Positions 8,409 through 18,244 of a DNA stretch of 64,000 nucleotides are shown here, in pieces. The position numbers were made by a program, and so were the translations under genes. Each line of letters opens with the position of its first letter. Position 1 is the first letter of the stretch. The notes beneath the pieces were generated by a model. The model was given only the letters and a program-made list of their open reading frames with translations. It was not told where the DNA came from and made no database searches. The stretch is from Shewanella piezotolerans WP3 (lineage in GTDB: Bacteria > Pseudomonadota > Gammaproteobacteria > Enterobacterales > Shewanellaceae). The stretch spans positions 4,400,501-4,464,500 of the forward strand of contig NC_011566.1 in assembly GCF_000014885.1 (NCBI RefSeq), written 5' to 3'.

Positions 8409-10235
8409 TTAGAATGTTACGCTAATATCCGCACTGCACGTTGTAGTACCAGCATCACAAGCTTTATAGATAAACGTCCCACCACCTTTAGTGGTAATGC
8501 GGTCTGTGAATGTCGCGTTACTAAGAGATGTTCCAACAAGGTTTCCATCACGGAAAACATCAACGCTAGTGCCCGCTGCCCCACTAAATTTAAGCTCAAC
8601 CGTTTTAACACCTCGGCGTTTATAGTGGGTTTCAGTTAACGTTAGACCGTCACCAGTGCCAGGTTCACCGCCGTCATCGCCACCAGCACAACCATTAGCC
8701 GTTAAGTAAGCATCTGCCGCTGCAGCATCAACAATACCGTGGCCAAAGTAAACATCATGCCCACTGGCACCACTGTCCATTGCCGAAGCATTTAATGCGG
8801 CGCGAATTTCGCTGCCCGTACACTCACTATGGTTAGACCAAACTCGCGCAGCAATACCAGATACAGCGGGTGTAGCCATTGAAGTACCGCTCATAAAACC
8901 GTAATCAGAGATGCCAATTGCAATATCAGCGTTAGCAGCCGCAATCAGCGCTGCTCTGTCTTCAAATGCTGCGCCAACAGCAGGAATAGTGGTAGCATTG
9001 GTGTCACCTAATGTTCCATAAAGCATACCGTGTTCATTATTGATTATAACGGCGCCGACACCTCCAGAGTTTTCACAATTCAATACCTTGTCATGGAAGG
9101 AGATAGCACCTCGGTCAATCATACAGACCATACCGTTAGCACCTGCATTGGTTGCTTCTGCAGTCCCCATGTAAAATACACTGCCTGATGTTGAACCTGA
9201 ATTTTCCATAGCTGAGCTTGAGTAGGCTACGCCATCAGCACTCATGCTGGATGCTGTTGCCATACCAGCTGGATAGGTCGATAGTGTATCGACACCACCA
9301 GCGGCGATCTCAACACAGATACTGGTATCTGTTTTTCGTTTTTTGCCTCTACCCGTCGTACACGTTGGAAATTGCGAGAAATCAGCAATGTCGTTATTTG
9401 CATCATTGGCGCCAACCATCATTACTGAAGGGTAACCAGCAGGATATGAGCGAACACTGTTACCATCATTACCCGCTGCGGCAACGACAAGGCCACCTGC
9501 ATCAGTAAAAGATTGGAATGCATTTGACTCTGTTGAGTTTGAACCGCCGCCACCTAGGCTCATGCTGATAATATTTGCGCCCGCTGCACTACATAAGTTA
9601 GCGGCGTGAGCAAGGTCGGACGAATAGCCCCAACCGTCGGCATTAAATACTTTAATAATGTGCATATCTACGCCTGGTGCCATGCCCACTACACCTACGT
9701 TATTATTTGCAGCACCCACGGTACCAGCCACGTGCGTACCATGTGGGCCACCATTTTCATTCCAGTTTCCTGTACCACTGTCAGAATTACCACTAATATT
9801 GCCCCATTCAAAGTCTTGGTTTGACGCATCTAAGCCTGAGTCAATCACACATACCTTCATACCTGCGGCATTATTGAAGCCAATATCGTTCACATTAGAT
9901 TGATAAACCGCATAAGGGGTTATTTGCTGCGCCATAGGGTTTCCAACATCGTCATTGAATGACATTAACGCTCGACGTTGATCCACTTCTACTAGTTGAA
10001 TGTGTGGGTTGTTAAGCAAACCTTTCACTTGTGCGAGATCTTTTCCTGAAAATGTCGCAGCAATAAAGCCATCACCATCAAGCTTTAATTCTCCACCCAC
10101 CTTCTTTGCTAAGGCTTTTACAACCCCTTTTTTGCTGTTATCCACTTGAATAACATAGCGCTCATCTGCTGTTGCTGCCGCAGAGGCGCCAACAGATAGT
10201 GCTATTAAGGTCGCTGCAATTCTTGTCAATTTCAT
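8409..10235 (-). CDS. Secreted S8-family subtilisin-like serine protease
   Basis: Extracellular endopeptidase. Start at the Met of MKLTRIAATL, with GGAG 9 nt upstream. A signal peptide of about 23 residues (to ATADE) precedes an inhibitor-I9-like propeptide (about 25-100, ending VEVDQRRA). The catalytic triad is present: Asp about 132 (VIDSGLD), His about 168 (HGTHVAG) and Ser in GTSMATP. A PA-like insert (VCMIDRGAISFHDKVLNCENSG region) lies between His and Ser. After a Gly/Asp linker (GGDDGGEPGTGDG) comes a C-terminal beta domain of about 85 residues, possibly for secretion or substrate binding. 608 residues. Confidence 0.93.
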   Translation of the reverse strand: MKLTRIAATLIALSVGASAAATADERYVIQVDNSKKGVVKALAKKVGGELKLDGDGFIAATFSGKDLAQVKGLLNNPHIQLVEVDQRRALMSFNDDVGNPMAQQITPYAVYQSNVNDIGFNNAAGMKVCVIDSGLDASNQDFEWGNISGNSDSGTGNWNENGGPHGTHVAGTVGAANNNVGVVGMAPGVDMHIIKVFNADGWGYSSDLAHAANLCSAAGANIISMSLGGGGSNSTESNAFQSFTDAGGLVVAAAGNDGNSVRSYPAGYPSVMMVGANDANNDIADFSQFPTCTTGRGKKRKTDTSICVEIAAGGVDTLSTYPAGMATASSMSADGVAYSSSAMENSGSTSGSVFYMGTAEATNAGANGMVCMIDRGAISFHDKVLNCENSGGVGAVIINNEHGMLYGTLGDTNATTIPAVGAAFEDRAALIAAANADIAIGISDYGFMSGTSMATPAVSGIAARVWSNHSECTGSEIRAALNASAMDSGASGHDVYFGHGIVDAAAADAYLTANGCAGGDDGGEPGTGDGLTLTETHYKRRGVKTVELKFSGAAGTSVDVFRDGNLVGTSLSNATFTDRITTKGGGTFIYKACDAGTTTCSADISVTF

Positions 10236-10727
10236 AAAGTGTTGCTCCAAAGAGGTTTGCACAAGGCTCTTTTATGGCCCAATTAATTATTAGATTCTTT
10301 AACTACAAATCCTTTAGTTGGCAGCAATACCAACTAAGTGGAACTTAAAAACCTAGCACAACCATCGCTCGCAACAATAAATTAACAAATGTAAATTTTG
10401 TAAACCCTCGTCGATATGAATAAATCTCCATATAGAAAATACTTCTCAGCCTAACTTATAATTATTTTTTTCAGGTAATTAACTAATATTCACCGATGCT
10501 CTAAGAGAATTTAAAAGGTGAATTTATTGAGTAAAAATTCAACATATTTTTTTAGAATATCTTCCTAGCACTAAAGTATTAGCGAGTAATTGGCCGCTAA
10601 ATACGCTGCTAGAATTGCAGCCGAGGCTGGAGGTTACCCTGATAATGTAAGATAAACCCCATTTTATCAGCCTAATTTCAAAGCGGGTAACAGCCTTTAC
10701 TACACAATACTCATTTGCTTTAGACAC
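10236..10727. other. AT-rich intergenic region without a recognised gene
   Basis: About 490 bp upstream of the protease. It contains a small inverted repeat TAGTTGG/CCAACTA (10315-10336) but no open frame with convincing start or composition. Probably the long leader and promoter region of the protease; no specific operator was identified. Confidence 0.4.
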
Positions 10728-10750
10728 AAAAAAACGCCCCGAAAGGCGCT
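10728..10750 (-). terminator. Intrinsic terminator of the flotillin operon
   Basis: On the minus strand GCGCC pairs with GGCGT (one G-T wobble) and runs into seven T, about 20 bp after the flotillin stop codon. Confidence 0.7.
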
Positions 10751-10770
10751 CTTTTTAGGTGGCAGAGAGT

Positions 10771-12549
10771 TTAGTTAAGATCCGCTGCTGTGGTTTGCTT
10801 ATGGCTGTGCCCCTCGAGCGTATCAAGCTCAACCTTAGGGATATTAAGCGCTTGCTCTGTGAGGGTGTTGTTACCTTTTAGCAGTTCACTTAAGTTGCCC
10901 GTTTTAGCATCAACCAGTCCTAGCTCTTGTAGCATGGCATCAACTACAGGGCCATTAGCGCGGTAATTTAGCGCTGCAGTAGTGACTTGCTCAGCAATCC
11001 CCCCTTGTTGGCCTGCAATTTCTGTTGCACCAGTAGCATTACCGTTACCAGCGCCGTAGCCTTGTAGGATCTTAATGCCTTCAATGCTTTCCAGTGGCTT
11101 AACAGATTCCTTAATAATGTCAGGCAGCGAAGCTAAAATCGCCAGTGAGCGTTGCAGTGCAATCTGCTCATCGCTCAAAACATTTTCGGCTTCATGTAGC
11201 GCTTGCTTACCTGCAGCATCAACTGCATAGACTTTTTCATCCGCTTCTGCGCTTAACTTCTTCGCATCTGCTGCTGCTTTCGCTTCAATCAAGATCGCAC
11301 TCGATCTATCTTCGGCAGCACGCTTTTCAGCTTCTGCTTCAACGGTGACTCCCACCGCCTCACGCTCCGCTTCTTTGCGCGCATCAATCACTTCAATCTC
11401 TTTACGGCGGTTAGCTTCAGCCACTTGACGAGTGGTGATAACCGCCTCTTCTTTCTCTACTTTAAGCTTTTCAGCGTCAGCGGCTTGCGCACGCGCTGCA
11501 GACTCCTCTTCAGATTTAGCGGCAACGGCAATTTGCTTGTCTTGCTCAGCCACTTCAATATCGCGTTGCTGCTGAATACGTGATTGCTCAATCGCTTTAC
11601 GCTTTTCAATTTCACGGGTTTCGATATCTTTAGTTTTCTCAATCTCCGCAGTTTCAATGGCGCGCTCTTTAGCAATTTCAGCCTCGCGCTCTTCACGCGT
11701 TTTTTGCTCTTGTTGCTTTAAGATCTCCGCTTTTTGTTCAGCACGTTTAAACTCTAGCGCTTGTTGTTGCACTAGCCTTGCTTCCTCTTCCGTCTTTTCG
11801 ATTTCAAGCGACTGTTTTTCAGCTTCGAGGTTACGCTGCTCTATTTTAATACGGTTTTCCTGCTCGATATCATTGGTCTCTTTACGCTTCTCTTCAATAA
11901 TCTTAGCTAAGCGTGCGCGACCTTCAGCATCAAAGGCATTGTTCTCATTGAAAAATTGCAGATCTGTTTGATCGAAGCCTGTTAACGATACCGATTCCAG
12001 CTCAAGACCATTTTTCTCAAGGTCATTAGCGACATTATTTTGCACTCGCTGCACAAAGTCAGCTCGCTGTTCATGCATTTCGGTCATATTCATCTCTGCC
12101 GCCACCGCTCGCAGCACATCGACAAACTTACTTTCCATCAACTTTTTCAGCTCTTCAACTCTGGTTGTTCTGGTACCAAGTGTTTGCGCTGCCATGGATA
12201 TCCCCTCTACATTGGGGGCAACCCGTAGATAGAAATCCGCTTTAACATCGACTCGCATACGATCTTTGGTTATTAAGGCATCTTTCTGGGTTTTTTCCAC
12301 TTCAATACGCAAGGTATTCATATTAACTACGGTGGTTTCGTGCAATACAGGCAGCACGATAGCGCCACCATCTTTGATTATTTTCTCACCACCGAAACCC
12401 GTTCTAACAAATGCCATCTCTTTGGTGGCACGGCAATATAGTTTGGCAAAAATCATCCCTATTACCAACATACCGACAAAGACTGAGCCCGCTACTATTA
12501 AAGCGAAGCTACCACCAAATCCTGCTGCTATATCTTGTACTGGTTCCAT
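10771..12549 (-). CDS. yqiK: Flotillin-family membrane protein (YqiK-like)
   Basis: One N-terminal membrane segment (about 10-35) is followed by an SPFH/band-7 domain (about 40-210) and a very long charged coiled coil rich in Glu, Lys, Arg and Ala (about 215-450), then a C-terminal oligomerisation region. This is the architecture of bacterial flotillins, which form large assemblies in the inner membrane and organise membrane domains. 592 residues, a little longer than E. coli YqiK (553). It follows the YqiJ-like gene by 35 bp; this pairing is typical. Physiological role in this organism is unknown. Confidence 0.88.
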   Translation of the reverse strand: MEPVQDIAAGFGGSFALIVAGSVFVGMLVIGMIFAKLYCRATKEMAFVRTGFGGEKIIKDGGAIVLPVLHETTVVNMNTLRIEVEKTQKDALITKDRMRVDVKADFYLRVAPNVEGISMAAQTLGTRTTRVEELKKLMESKFVDVLRAVAAEMNMTEMHEQRADFVQRVQNNVANDLEKNGLELESVSLTGFDQTDLQFFNENNAFDAEGRARLAKIIEEKRKETNDIEQENRIKIEQRNLEAEKQSLEIEKTEEEARLVQQQALEFKRAEQKAEILKQQEQKTREEREAEIAKERAIETAEIEKTKDIETREIEKRKAIEQSRIQQQRDIEVAEQDKQIAVAAKSEEESAARAQAADAEKLKVEKEEAVITTRQVAEANRRKEIEVIDARKEAEREAVGVTVEAEAEKRAAEDRSSAILIEAKAAADAKKLSAEADEKVYAVDAAGKQALHEAENVLSDEQIALQRSLAILASLPDIIKESVKPLESIEGIKILQGYGAGNGNATGATEIAGQQGGIAEQVTTAALNYRANGPVVDAMLQELGLVDAKTGNLSELLKGNNTLTEQALNIPKVELDTLEGHSHKQTTAADLN

Positions 12550-12584
12550 CTATAATGTTCCTTCATTATTAACGTTATACTAAT

Positions 12585-13208
12585 TTATGATTTAAGTTTT
12601 GCGGCGCTCCACACTCTGCCTTTTCTTTTAAGCAGCACCACTTGCGTCCCAGTCAAAAACTCAACGCCGTCTTCGTCGGGCTCCACTAATACATAGTGTT
12701 TTTGCATATAGTCATCTTTAACTAAAGCTTCGCTAGGGTTTCCTAAAACGGCTTTACCTATAGTTAATGTACCGACACAACCATTGAGGTCTTCAACAGA
12801 AACGGCTGATGATTCATTTTTTGGTAAAATACTAGCAAGCCTTCCCCCAAGAAAATGACAACTTAAAGCCATTAGCATTAGTGATATGGGCAAAGAAACA
12901 GATTGAGTTAGCAAGCTATTAAACCAGCTAAGGGAGAAGTAATTTACAGATAAGCCTGCAATGGCGAAGCTAACGAGTGCCAATACAAACCAAATGAGCA
13001 GCGGCAAACGACTAATGCACAACCAACCAGCGAGTCCGGTGACTCCGCCGACATCATTGCCTGCATCATTAGGCGCCCAATCATCGAGCAGCCCCAAGAA
13101 GCTGGCTCCTATGACAAGAGATAAGCTTTCAACAATGCCGAGTATGCCAACAATACATAACGAGATGACATAGGGTAAGTTTTCTTGGCTTAATAGAAAT
13201 GAAACCAT
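12585..13208 (-). CDS. yqiJ: YqiJ-like membrane protein with OB-fold-like C-terminus
   Basis: About four hydrophobic segments in the first 130 residues, then a soluble C-terminal domain of about 75 residues (GCVGTLTIGKAVLGN onward) resembling the NfeD-like OB fold that partners SPFH proteins. First gene of a two-gene operon with the flotillin. Start taken at MVSFLLSQEN because GGAGG lies 5 nt upstream; an ATG-containing extension of six residues is possible. Expected to anchor or regulate the flotillin assembly. Confidence 0.82.
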   Translation of the reverse strand: MVSFLLSQENLPYVISLCIVGILGIVESLSLVIGASFLGLLDDWAPNDAGNDVGGVTGLAGWLCISRLPLLIWFVLALVSFAIAGLSVNYFSLSWFNSLLTQSVSLPISLMLMALSCHFLGGRLASILPKNESSAVSVEDLNGCVGTLTIGKAVLGNPSEALVKDDYMQKHYVLVEPDEDGVEFLTGTQVVLLKRKGRVWSAAKLKS

Positions 13209-13360
13209 TAAATCCTCCATGAACACAATTTATCCGCATAATCCTGTGCGGCGTAAGGCTTCGCTGCCTTACAATGTGGCTAACTACATAATTTAAAATA
13301 ATTTATGTACTATTCAGCATACCAAACTTTGCCCCTTAGCCAAACTAAAAAATCCACAGC

Positions 13361-13909
13361 TTAAAAAGGATTCAAGCTGTAGCCCTCTTTAGCTGCAATG
13401 GCGTGAGCTGTCATCGCAGACAATGCCATATCAACTCCTGGTAATAATTGCTGTAGCGAAACATCATAATAAGCAGCGCTTTGACCGCACAAATTAAACT
13501 TAACCCCAAGCTTTGACAGTTGGTTTATCAACTCTGCATTGATGTTAGGCAGAGCTTGAGTTGATTGATAGAATTTGTCCTGGGTAAAATCTTTGACGGC
13601 ACTGCCGTGGACCACCATCATCAAGTCGATATCATCGAGTGCGACTCCGTTGCTGACATGCATGTTGATAAAACGCGCCAGCGAATCCAAACTGCGGTTA
13701 ACTTTTCCTGGCTCAGCGGCTTTACTCATGTCGAATACCACTTTGAATTGCATCTCTTTGGGTATGGTTACGCTAGTCTCAACCTCAGCTATTTTGCCGT
13801 ATTGAGGCAATACAGTTCCCGGTTTAAATGCTTCACTCCCCGCCATCAAATTAAAACTACACAGCAGCATACTGGCTGCAATAAGACTCTTTCCCTGAGC
13901 TTTGCTCAT
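13361..13909 (-). CDS. Secreted DsrE-family protein
   Basis: A signal peptide of about 23 residues (LIAASMLLCSFNLMAG) precedes a DsrE/DsrF-like alpha-beta domain. The signature region LMMVVHGSAVKDF is visible near 96-108, as is a conserved Cys in KFNLCGQSAAYY, the position used for sulfur transfer in DsrE/TusD relatives. The ending LPGVDMALSAMTAHAI to SLNPF is characteristic of this periplasmic subgroup. Possible role in periplasmic sulfur handling; unproven. AAGGAG 8 nt upstream. Confidence 0.78.
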   Translation of the reverse strand: MSKAQGKSLIAASMLLCSFNLMAGSEAFKPGTVLPQYGKIAEVETSVTIPKEMQFKVVFDMSKAAEPGKVNRSLDSLARFINMHVSNGVALDDIDLMMVVHGSAVKDFTQDKFYQSTQALPNINAELINQLSKLGVKFNLCGQSAAYYDVSLQQLLPGVDMALSAMTAHAIAAKEGYSLNPF

Positions 13910-14024
13910 TATTATCTCCTTTTTACTTACTGCACTTGCAATATAAATAATCGATTTAGTAGCGCTTATTTGCCATTGAACTTCATGCTAGCATAGCGAG
14001 ATTATTCATCTTTAGCTGACCTTT

Positions 14025-15512
14025 ATGAACCAGCCTACTAACAAAAACTATCAATTGCTTTGTAGCCACTTTCAAAGCATTAGCCACTTCGAACATTTAA
14101 GCGCCCTTGGAGATTGGGATCAAGCTGCAATGATGCCTATTGGCGGTGGCGAGGCGCGAGGCGCGGCCATGGCAGAACTTGCTAAACATATTCACTCGCT
14201 GAAGACTGCGCCCATGCTAGAGCAAACTATTGCAGCTGCAGAGCTAGAAGCGTTAACCGCCCAACAGCAGGCCAACCTTCGAGAGATCCGTTATCAATAT
14301 CAACAAGCGAACATCGTACCAGGAAGCCTTGTTGAAGCTAAAACTAAAGCCGCATACAAGTGCGAGCAAGCTTGGCGAGAGCAGCGAAGTCAAAACGACT
14401 GGCAAGGCTTTAGACCTAACCTTGAAAATGTACTCGCACTCGCAAAAGAGGAGGCGCAGATCCGTGCAGAAGCCCTCAACATCTCGCCTTACGATGCGCT
14501 ATTGGATAAGTTTGAGCCAGGGATGACATCAACAAGGCTTGAACATATATTTGGTGGTTTAAAAAGCTGGTTACCTGGATTGATTGAACAAATTCAAGAA
14601 AAGCAACGACATCAAGATCGTTTTCAGATCCCTCATGCCTCTAGTGATGCCCAAGCACTGTTAAGTCGTGATGTAATGACATTACTACAGTTTGACTTTA
14701 ATCATGGCAGGCTCGATACCAGCAGCCACCCATTTTGTGGCGGCGTTGCCAGTGATGTTCGCCTAACAACTCGTTATGATGAAGCGGACTTTACCAGCGG
14801 CTTGATGGGGGTTGTGCACGAGACAGGTCATGCTAAATATGAGCAAGGCTTACCGCTAAAATGGCGCGGTCAGCCCGCTGGTGTTGCGCGCTCAATGGCT
14901 ATCCACGAAAGCCAGAGTTTGTTCTGCGAGATGCAACTTGGCCGTGGTAGTGCGTTTCTCAAACAGCTACAGCCGATGTTACAACAACGCTTGGATTGCA
15001 ATTTAAGCCACGAGCAGTTACTTAATATCTACTCTCGAGTCACACCAGGACATATCAGAGTCGATGCCGATGAAGTCACTTATCCTTGCCATATTCTGCT
15101 GCGCTTTGAAGCAGAGAAAGCCTTAGTCGGCAATCAACTTGCAGTTGCCGACCTCCCCGATTTTTGGTCGGCGCAGATGCAGTCCCTTTTAGGAATCAAT
15201 ACCGATGGCGACTACAAGAACGGTTGCATGCAAGATATTCACTGGGCTGTTGGTGAAATGGGCTACTTTCCTAGCTACACCTTAGGCGCTATGTATGCAG
15301 CTCAATTTAGGGTAGCAATGGAGCAGCAATTAGGTTCAATGGAGTCGCTTGTCGCAAGTGGACATTTATCATCGGTGACGGGTTGGCTTGAACATAATAT
15401 TTGGTCGAAAGGCAGTTTATTGACCACCGATGAATTGGTTCAACAGGCTACGGGAGAGACACTCAACCCTGAGTATTTCAAGAAGCATCTTTTACAAAGG
15501 TATGGCGCTTAA
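14025..15512 (+). CDS. M32-family metallocarboxypeptidase (Taq type)
   Basis: Removes C-terminal residues from peptides with broad specificity. The zinc site HETGH (about residues 265-269) sits in the family context VVHETGHAKYEQGLP, and the downstream MAIHESQSLFCEMQ (third ligand Glu) and HIRVDADEVTYPCHILLRFE motifs are complete. At 495 residues it matches the family length. Cytoplasmic, no signal peptide. No clear Shine-Dalgarno precedes the ATG. The gene ends just before a truncated repeat. Confidence 0.92.
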   Translation: MNQPTNKNYQLLCSHFQSISHFEHLSALGDWDQAAMMPIGGGEARGAAMAELAKHIHSLKTAPMLEQTIAAAELEALTAQQQANLREIRYQYQQANIVPGSLVEAKTKAAYKCEQAWREQRSQNDWQGFRPNLENVLALAKEEAQIRAEALNISPYDALLDKFEPGMTSTRLEHIFGGLKSWLPGLIEQIQEKQRHQDRFQIPHASSDAQALLSRDVMTLLQFDFNHGRLDTSSHPFCGGVASDVRLTTRYDEADFTSGLMGVVHETGHAKYEQGLPLKWRGQPAGVARSMAIHESQSLFCEMQLGRGSAFLKQLQPMLQQRLDCNLSHEQLLNIYSRVTPGHIRVDADEVTYPCHILLRFEAEKALVGNQLAVADLPDFWSAQMQSLLGINTDGDYKNGCMQDIHWAVGEMGYFPSYTLGAMYAAQFRVAMEQQLGSMESLVASGHLSSVTGWLEHNIWSKGSLLTTDELVQQATGETLNPEYFKKHLLQRYGA

Positions 15513-15525
15513 GCAGTGCAAGCTA

Positions 15526-15630
15526 ATACCGCATTGGCTTAAAAGGGAATAACCATTTCTTTACCAATGCGTTTTGAATTGAAAAGACTGAGGAGCTCTG
15601 AACTGCTCAAATACTTAATGCAATTGGTAT
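15526..15630. repeat. Internally deleted ATACCAATT element (105 bp)
   Basis: Retains the outer 5 bp ATACC, then jumps directly to the GCATTGGCTTAAAAGG segment found deep inside the 266-bp copies (6786 onward), and continues to the intact right terminus AATGCAATTGGTAT. It lies 15 bp before the acetyltransferase start and may form its upstream region. Confidence 0.75.
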
Positions 15631-15644
15631 AACAGGATAAATCG

Positions 15645-16124
15645 ATGAAGTTACGCAGTATTGAAACAGTTGATTGGCCGAGTATTCTTGAGATCCAGCT
15701 TGAATGCTACCCTCAAATAGAGCCTGAATCATTAGCAGTATTACAGAGTAAATGGCGAGCATCACCTAAGTCTTGCTTTAGTCTAGAGATTGACAACAAA
15801 GTTGCAGGCTACTGTTTGGCGCACCCTTGGATACTCGGGTTTCCACCGACCTTAGAACAAGAACTCGGGCCCATTACCACTACTGATACCCTTTATCTAC
15901 ACGATATTGCACTGTCGGCTAAGGCTCAAGGTAAAGGAGCTGGCGGTCTGATCCTAGATCAACTTATGCAATTCGCCAAGATTCATGGGTTTAGCAACAT
16001 TAGCTTGGTTGCCGTACAGGGTGCTGATCGTTATTGGCAACGACAAGGCTTTAAAGTGCAGGAGATTGATAAAGATCTTAGCGATTACCCTGCCGATGCC
16101 TGTTATATGGTTTATACCTTGTAG
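15645..16124 (+). CDS. GNAT-family N-acetyltransferase
   Basis: 159 residues with the GNAT core. The acetyl-CoA binding signature is LYLHDIALSAKAQGKGAGGLI (beta4 and the Q/RxxGxG/A loop, about 85-106), followed by SLVAVQGADRYWQRQGF (beta5 and helix 4). Transfers an acetyl group from acetyl-CoA to an amine; the acceptor is unknown. Its promoter region is probably interrupted by the short repeat at 15526-15630. Confidence 0.85.
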   Translation: MKLRSIETVDWPSILEIQLECYPQIEPESLAVLQSKWRASPKSCFSLEIDNKVAGYCLAHPWILGFPPTLEQELGPITTTDTLYLHDIALSAKAQGKGAGGLILDQLMQFAKIHGFSNISLVAVQGADRYWQRQGFKVQEIDKDLSDYPADACYMVYTL

Positions 16125-16223
16125 CCGAGATTTGCTATCATAGCGATAATTAACCTCAACTTGCTCCAGACTGCATTTTGAGGCTGCTTGGGCTTACACC
16201 CAATTTAAAATGAGAAGATCAAT

Positions 16224-16478
16224 ATGGCCGTAAGAATCACCTATAAGTTCAAAGGCAAAGCAAAAGAGATTAACTTTGCCTACGACAAATTTCATGACAT
16301 CTATGAAGCAGTGGCTGCAGAGGAAGGCGTAGATTTAACTCGCTACCATATGATGGAACAGCAAGTTGAAATGACATCTAAAGGCTCATCAGCCGTAAGG
16401 GATTTCCGTAATAAGGAGTTTGCTAGATTTGGTTTTAGCGATATCTATTACATAAAAGATGACCCTAAAGCGCGTTAA
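16224..16478 (+). CDS. DUF2960-family small protein
   Basis: 84 residues, strongly basic and acidic, no membrane segment. The pattern VRITYKFKGKAKEINFAYD, then EGVDLTRYHMMEQQVE and FRNKEFARFGFSDI matches the small DUF2960 family of Shewanella, Vibrio and relatives. Function unknown. GAGAAG lies upstream of the ATG. Followed at 44 bp by the RDD gene on the same strand, so possibly co-transcribed. Confidence 0.75.
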   Translation: MAVRITYKFKGKAKEINFAYDKFHDIYEAVAAEEGVDLTRYHMMEQQVEMTSKGSSAVRDFRNKEFARFGFSDIYYIKDDPKAR

Positions 16479-16522
16479 CCAGTTAAACGCTTCCCTGGAA
16501 ACTAACCAATTGAGTGATATTA

Positions 16523-17047
16523 ATGACAGCAAACTCTATGCCTAATAGCGATCATGCCAACTTTCCACGCGCTGGGTTTTTCAAACGCTGCGGCGCAATT
16601 ATTTACGATCTATTGCTAGCAGTCGCCGTTTATATGATCGCAGGTGCGATTGGTTTTGGCATTTTCACCGCACTGGTTGCAGGCGGACTAATCGACATAA
16701 CGGGCTATGAACATGTGTCCGATGCACTTAATGCCGTCCCTTTGTATAAAGGGATCTACCAATTCTGGATCGCGCTATGTGTAGGCTTGTTCTACATCAG
16801 CTTCTGGAGCTACGGTGGTCAGACACTTGGTATGCGCGCTTGGAGACTAAAGATCCAGCATCCAAATGGTCAGAATCTCAGCATGGTCACTGCTGCTGCA
16901 AGACTTGTTTGGTCGCTCTTAGGTATAGGTAACTTGTGGATATTGATTAATGGCGACAAGCTTGCACTGCAAGATATGATGACCCGATCTGAAGTGGTGG
17001 TATTATCTAAAGAGGCAAATCAGATGCGTAACTGGCGTGGTGTTTAA
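16523..17047 (+). CDS. RDD-family membrane protein
   Basis: About 174 residues with three or four membrane segments. The RDD signature is split as usual: FPRAGFFKRCGAIIYDLLLA (Arg and Asp of helix 1) and later GGQTLGMRAWRLKI with DMMTRS near the end. Role unknown; some RDD proteins act in ion or solute transport. The start is uncertain: ATG at 16523 is preferred, while GTG at 16514 and ATG at 16547 are also in frame. Confidence 0.8.
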   Translation: MTANSMPNSDHANFPRAGFFKRCGAIIYDLLLAVAVYMIAGAIGFGIFTALVAGGLIDITGYEHVSDALNAVPLYKGIYQFWIALCVGLFYISFWSYGGQTLGMRAWRLKIQHPNGQNLSMVTAAARLVWSLLGIGNLWILINGDKLALQDMMTRSEVVVLSKEANQMRNWRGV

Positions 17048-17055
17048 TCGCTAAT

Positions 17056-17115
17056 ATACTTGCTAGATACTTGCTAGATACTTGCTAGATACTTGCTAGA
17101 TACTTGCTAGATACT
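17056..17115. repeat. Tandem repeat of 11 bp (five copies)
   Basis: ATACTTGCTAG is repeated five times exactly, followed by a 5-bp partial copy, directly after the RDD stop codon and before the shared terminator. Confidence 0.95.
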
Positions 17116-17120
17116 ACTGA

Positions 17121-17157
17121 AAAAGCCAATAAACTGACCACTAGTTTATTGGCTTTT
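17121..17157. terminator. Bidirectional terminator between RDD gene and lptG
   Basis: AAAAGCCAATAAAC (17121-17134) pairs perfectly with GTTTATTGGCTTTT (17144-17157) around a 9-nt loop; A- and T-tracts allow use from both sides. Confidence 0.9.
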
Positions 17158-17185
17158 TATTGCCTACTTTCTAAGGGTTAGACCT

Positions 17186-18244
17186 TTATTTACGGATATA
17201 GTACAGCGCACCGGCACTGAATATCAGTGCTGGCATCCCGGCACTTATAAATGCAGGTAAGCCGTAAACAATACTCAGCGGTCCAAACACTTCACTGCAT
17301 ATATAGAAACTAAAGCCAGCAACGACCCCTAGCAGCACTCGCGCTCCCATGGTCACCGTTCGCAGTGGACCAAATACAAAGGAGAGTGCAACTAACATCA
17401 TTACCGCAATGGTCACCGGCTGCATAAGCTTGCGCCACAATGCTAATTCATAACGCGCTGACGCTTGCTTGTTATTTTTAAGATAGTCTAAATAATCCAG
17501 CAAGCCTTCGATAGATAGTGACTCTGGCTTCACCGATACAACACTTAACTTCTCAGGTGTCAAAGACGATATCCATTTATCCTCATCGAGGTTGGTCAGC
17601 ACCACTTGTTCGCTCTTTAGTGACGTTCTTCTAACATCATAGAGCTGCCAAAACTTTCCCATATATTTAGCGGTTTCAGCATGTACAGTGCTGGTAAGGT
17701 TAGTGGTATCGTCAAATTCATACAAAGTAATATCACGTAAATTATTGCTATCGACAACGCCGCCAATATTGACAAACAAATCGCCATCTTTGGCCCAAAC
17801 TCCGCGAGTAGACTCAATCAAACTACCGCCTGAGATCTGCGTTCGCTGGATCTCTTTCGCTCGCACTTCGGCAACAGGCGCAACATACTCCGACAGTAGC
17901 ATGACTAAAATCATCAAAGGTATCGCTGTTTTCATCGCCGACAACGCTATTTGCAAGCGCGATAAACCGGATGATTGCATCACCACTAATTCAGAATTAG
18001 ATGCCAGCATTCCCATGCCCGTGAGCGCCCCAAGCAACACCGCCATCGGGAAGAACATCTCAATATCACGAGGGATCAGAAACAATACATAGATCCCAGC
18101 ATCCATCATGCTATAAGTGCCTCGTCCCACTAGGCGCAGCTGGTCGACCCACTTAATAATCCCTGACAGGCCTGTCAATATAAGCAGTGACAAAGAGGAA
18201 CTACTGATAAGAACCTTAGCGATATAAAGATCTAAAATCCTCAT
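17186..18244 (-). CDS. lptG: LPS export ABC transporter permease LptG
   Basis: Inner-membrane permease that with LptF and the LptB ATPase pulls lipopolysaccharide out of the membrane toward LptC-A-D. Pattern: membrane segments near 10-30 and 60-80, a coupling-helix region with SSGLSRLQI, a large periplasmic beta-jellyroll domain (about 130-270), then three C-terminal segments. 352 residues. Start set at the ATG that overlaps the lptF stop in an ATGA arrangement, showing translational coupling. Confidence 0.92.
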   Translation of the reverse strand: MRILDLYIAKVLISSSSLSLLILTGLSGIIKWVDQLRLVGRGTYSMMDAGIYVLFLIPRDIEMFFPMAVLLGALTGMGMLASNSELVVMQSSGLSRLQIALSAMKTAIPLMILVMLLSEYVAPVAEVRAKEIQRTQISGGSLIESTRGVWAKDGDLFVNIGGVVDSNNLRDITLYEFDDTTNLTSTVHAETAKYMGKFWQLYDVRRTSLKSEQVVLTNLDEDKWISSLTPEKLSVVSVKPESLSIEGLLDYLDYLKNNKQASARYELALWRKLMQPVTIAVMMLVALSFVFGPLRTVTMGARVLLGVVAGFSFYICSEVFGPLSIVYGLPAFISAGMPALIFSAGALYYIRK

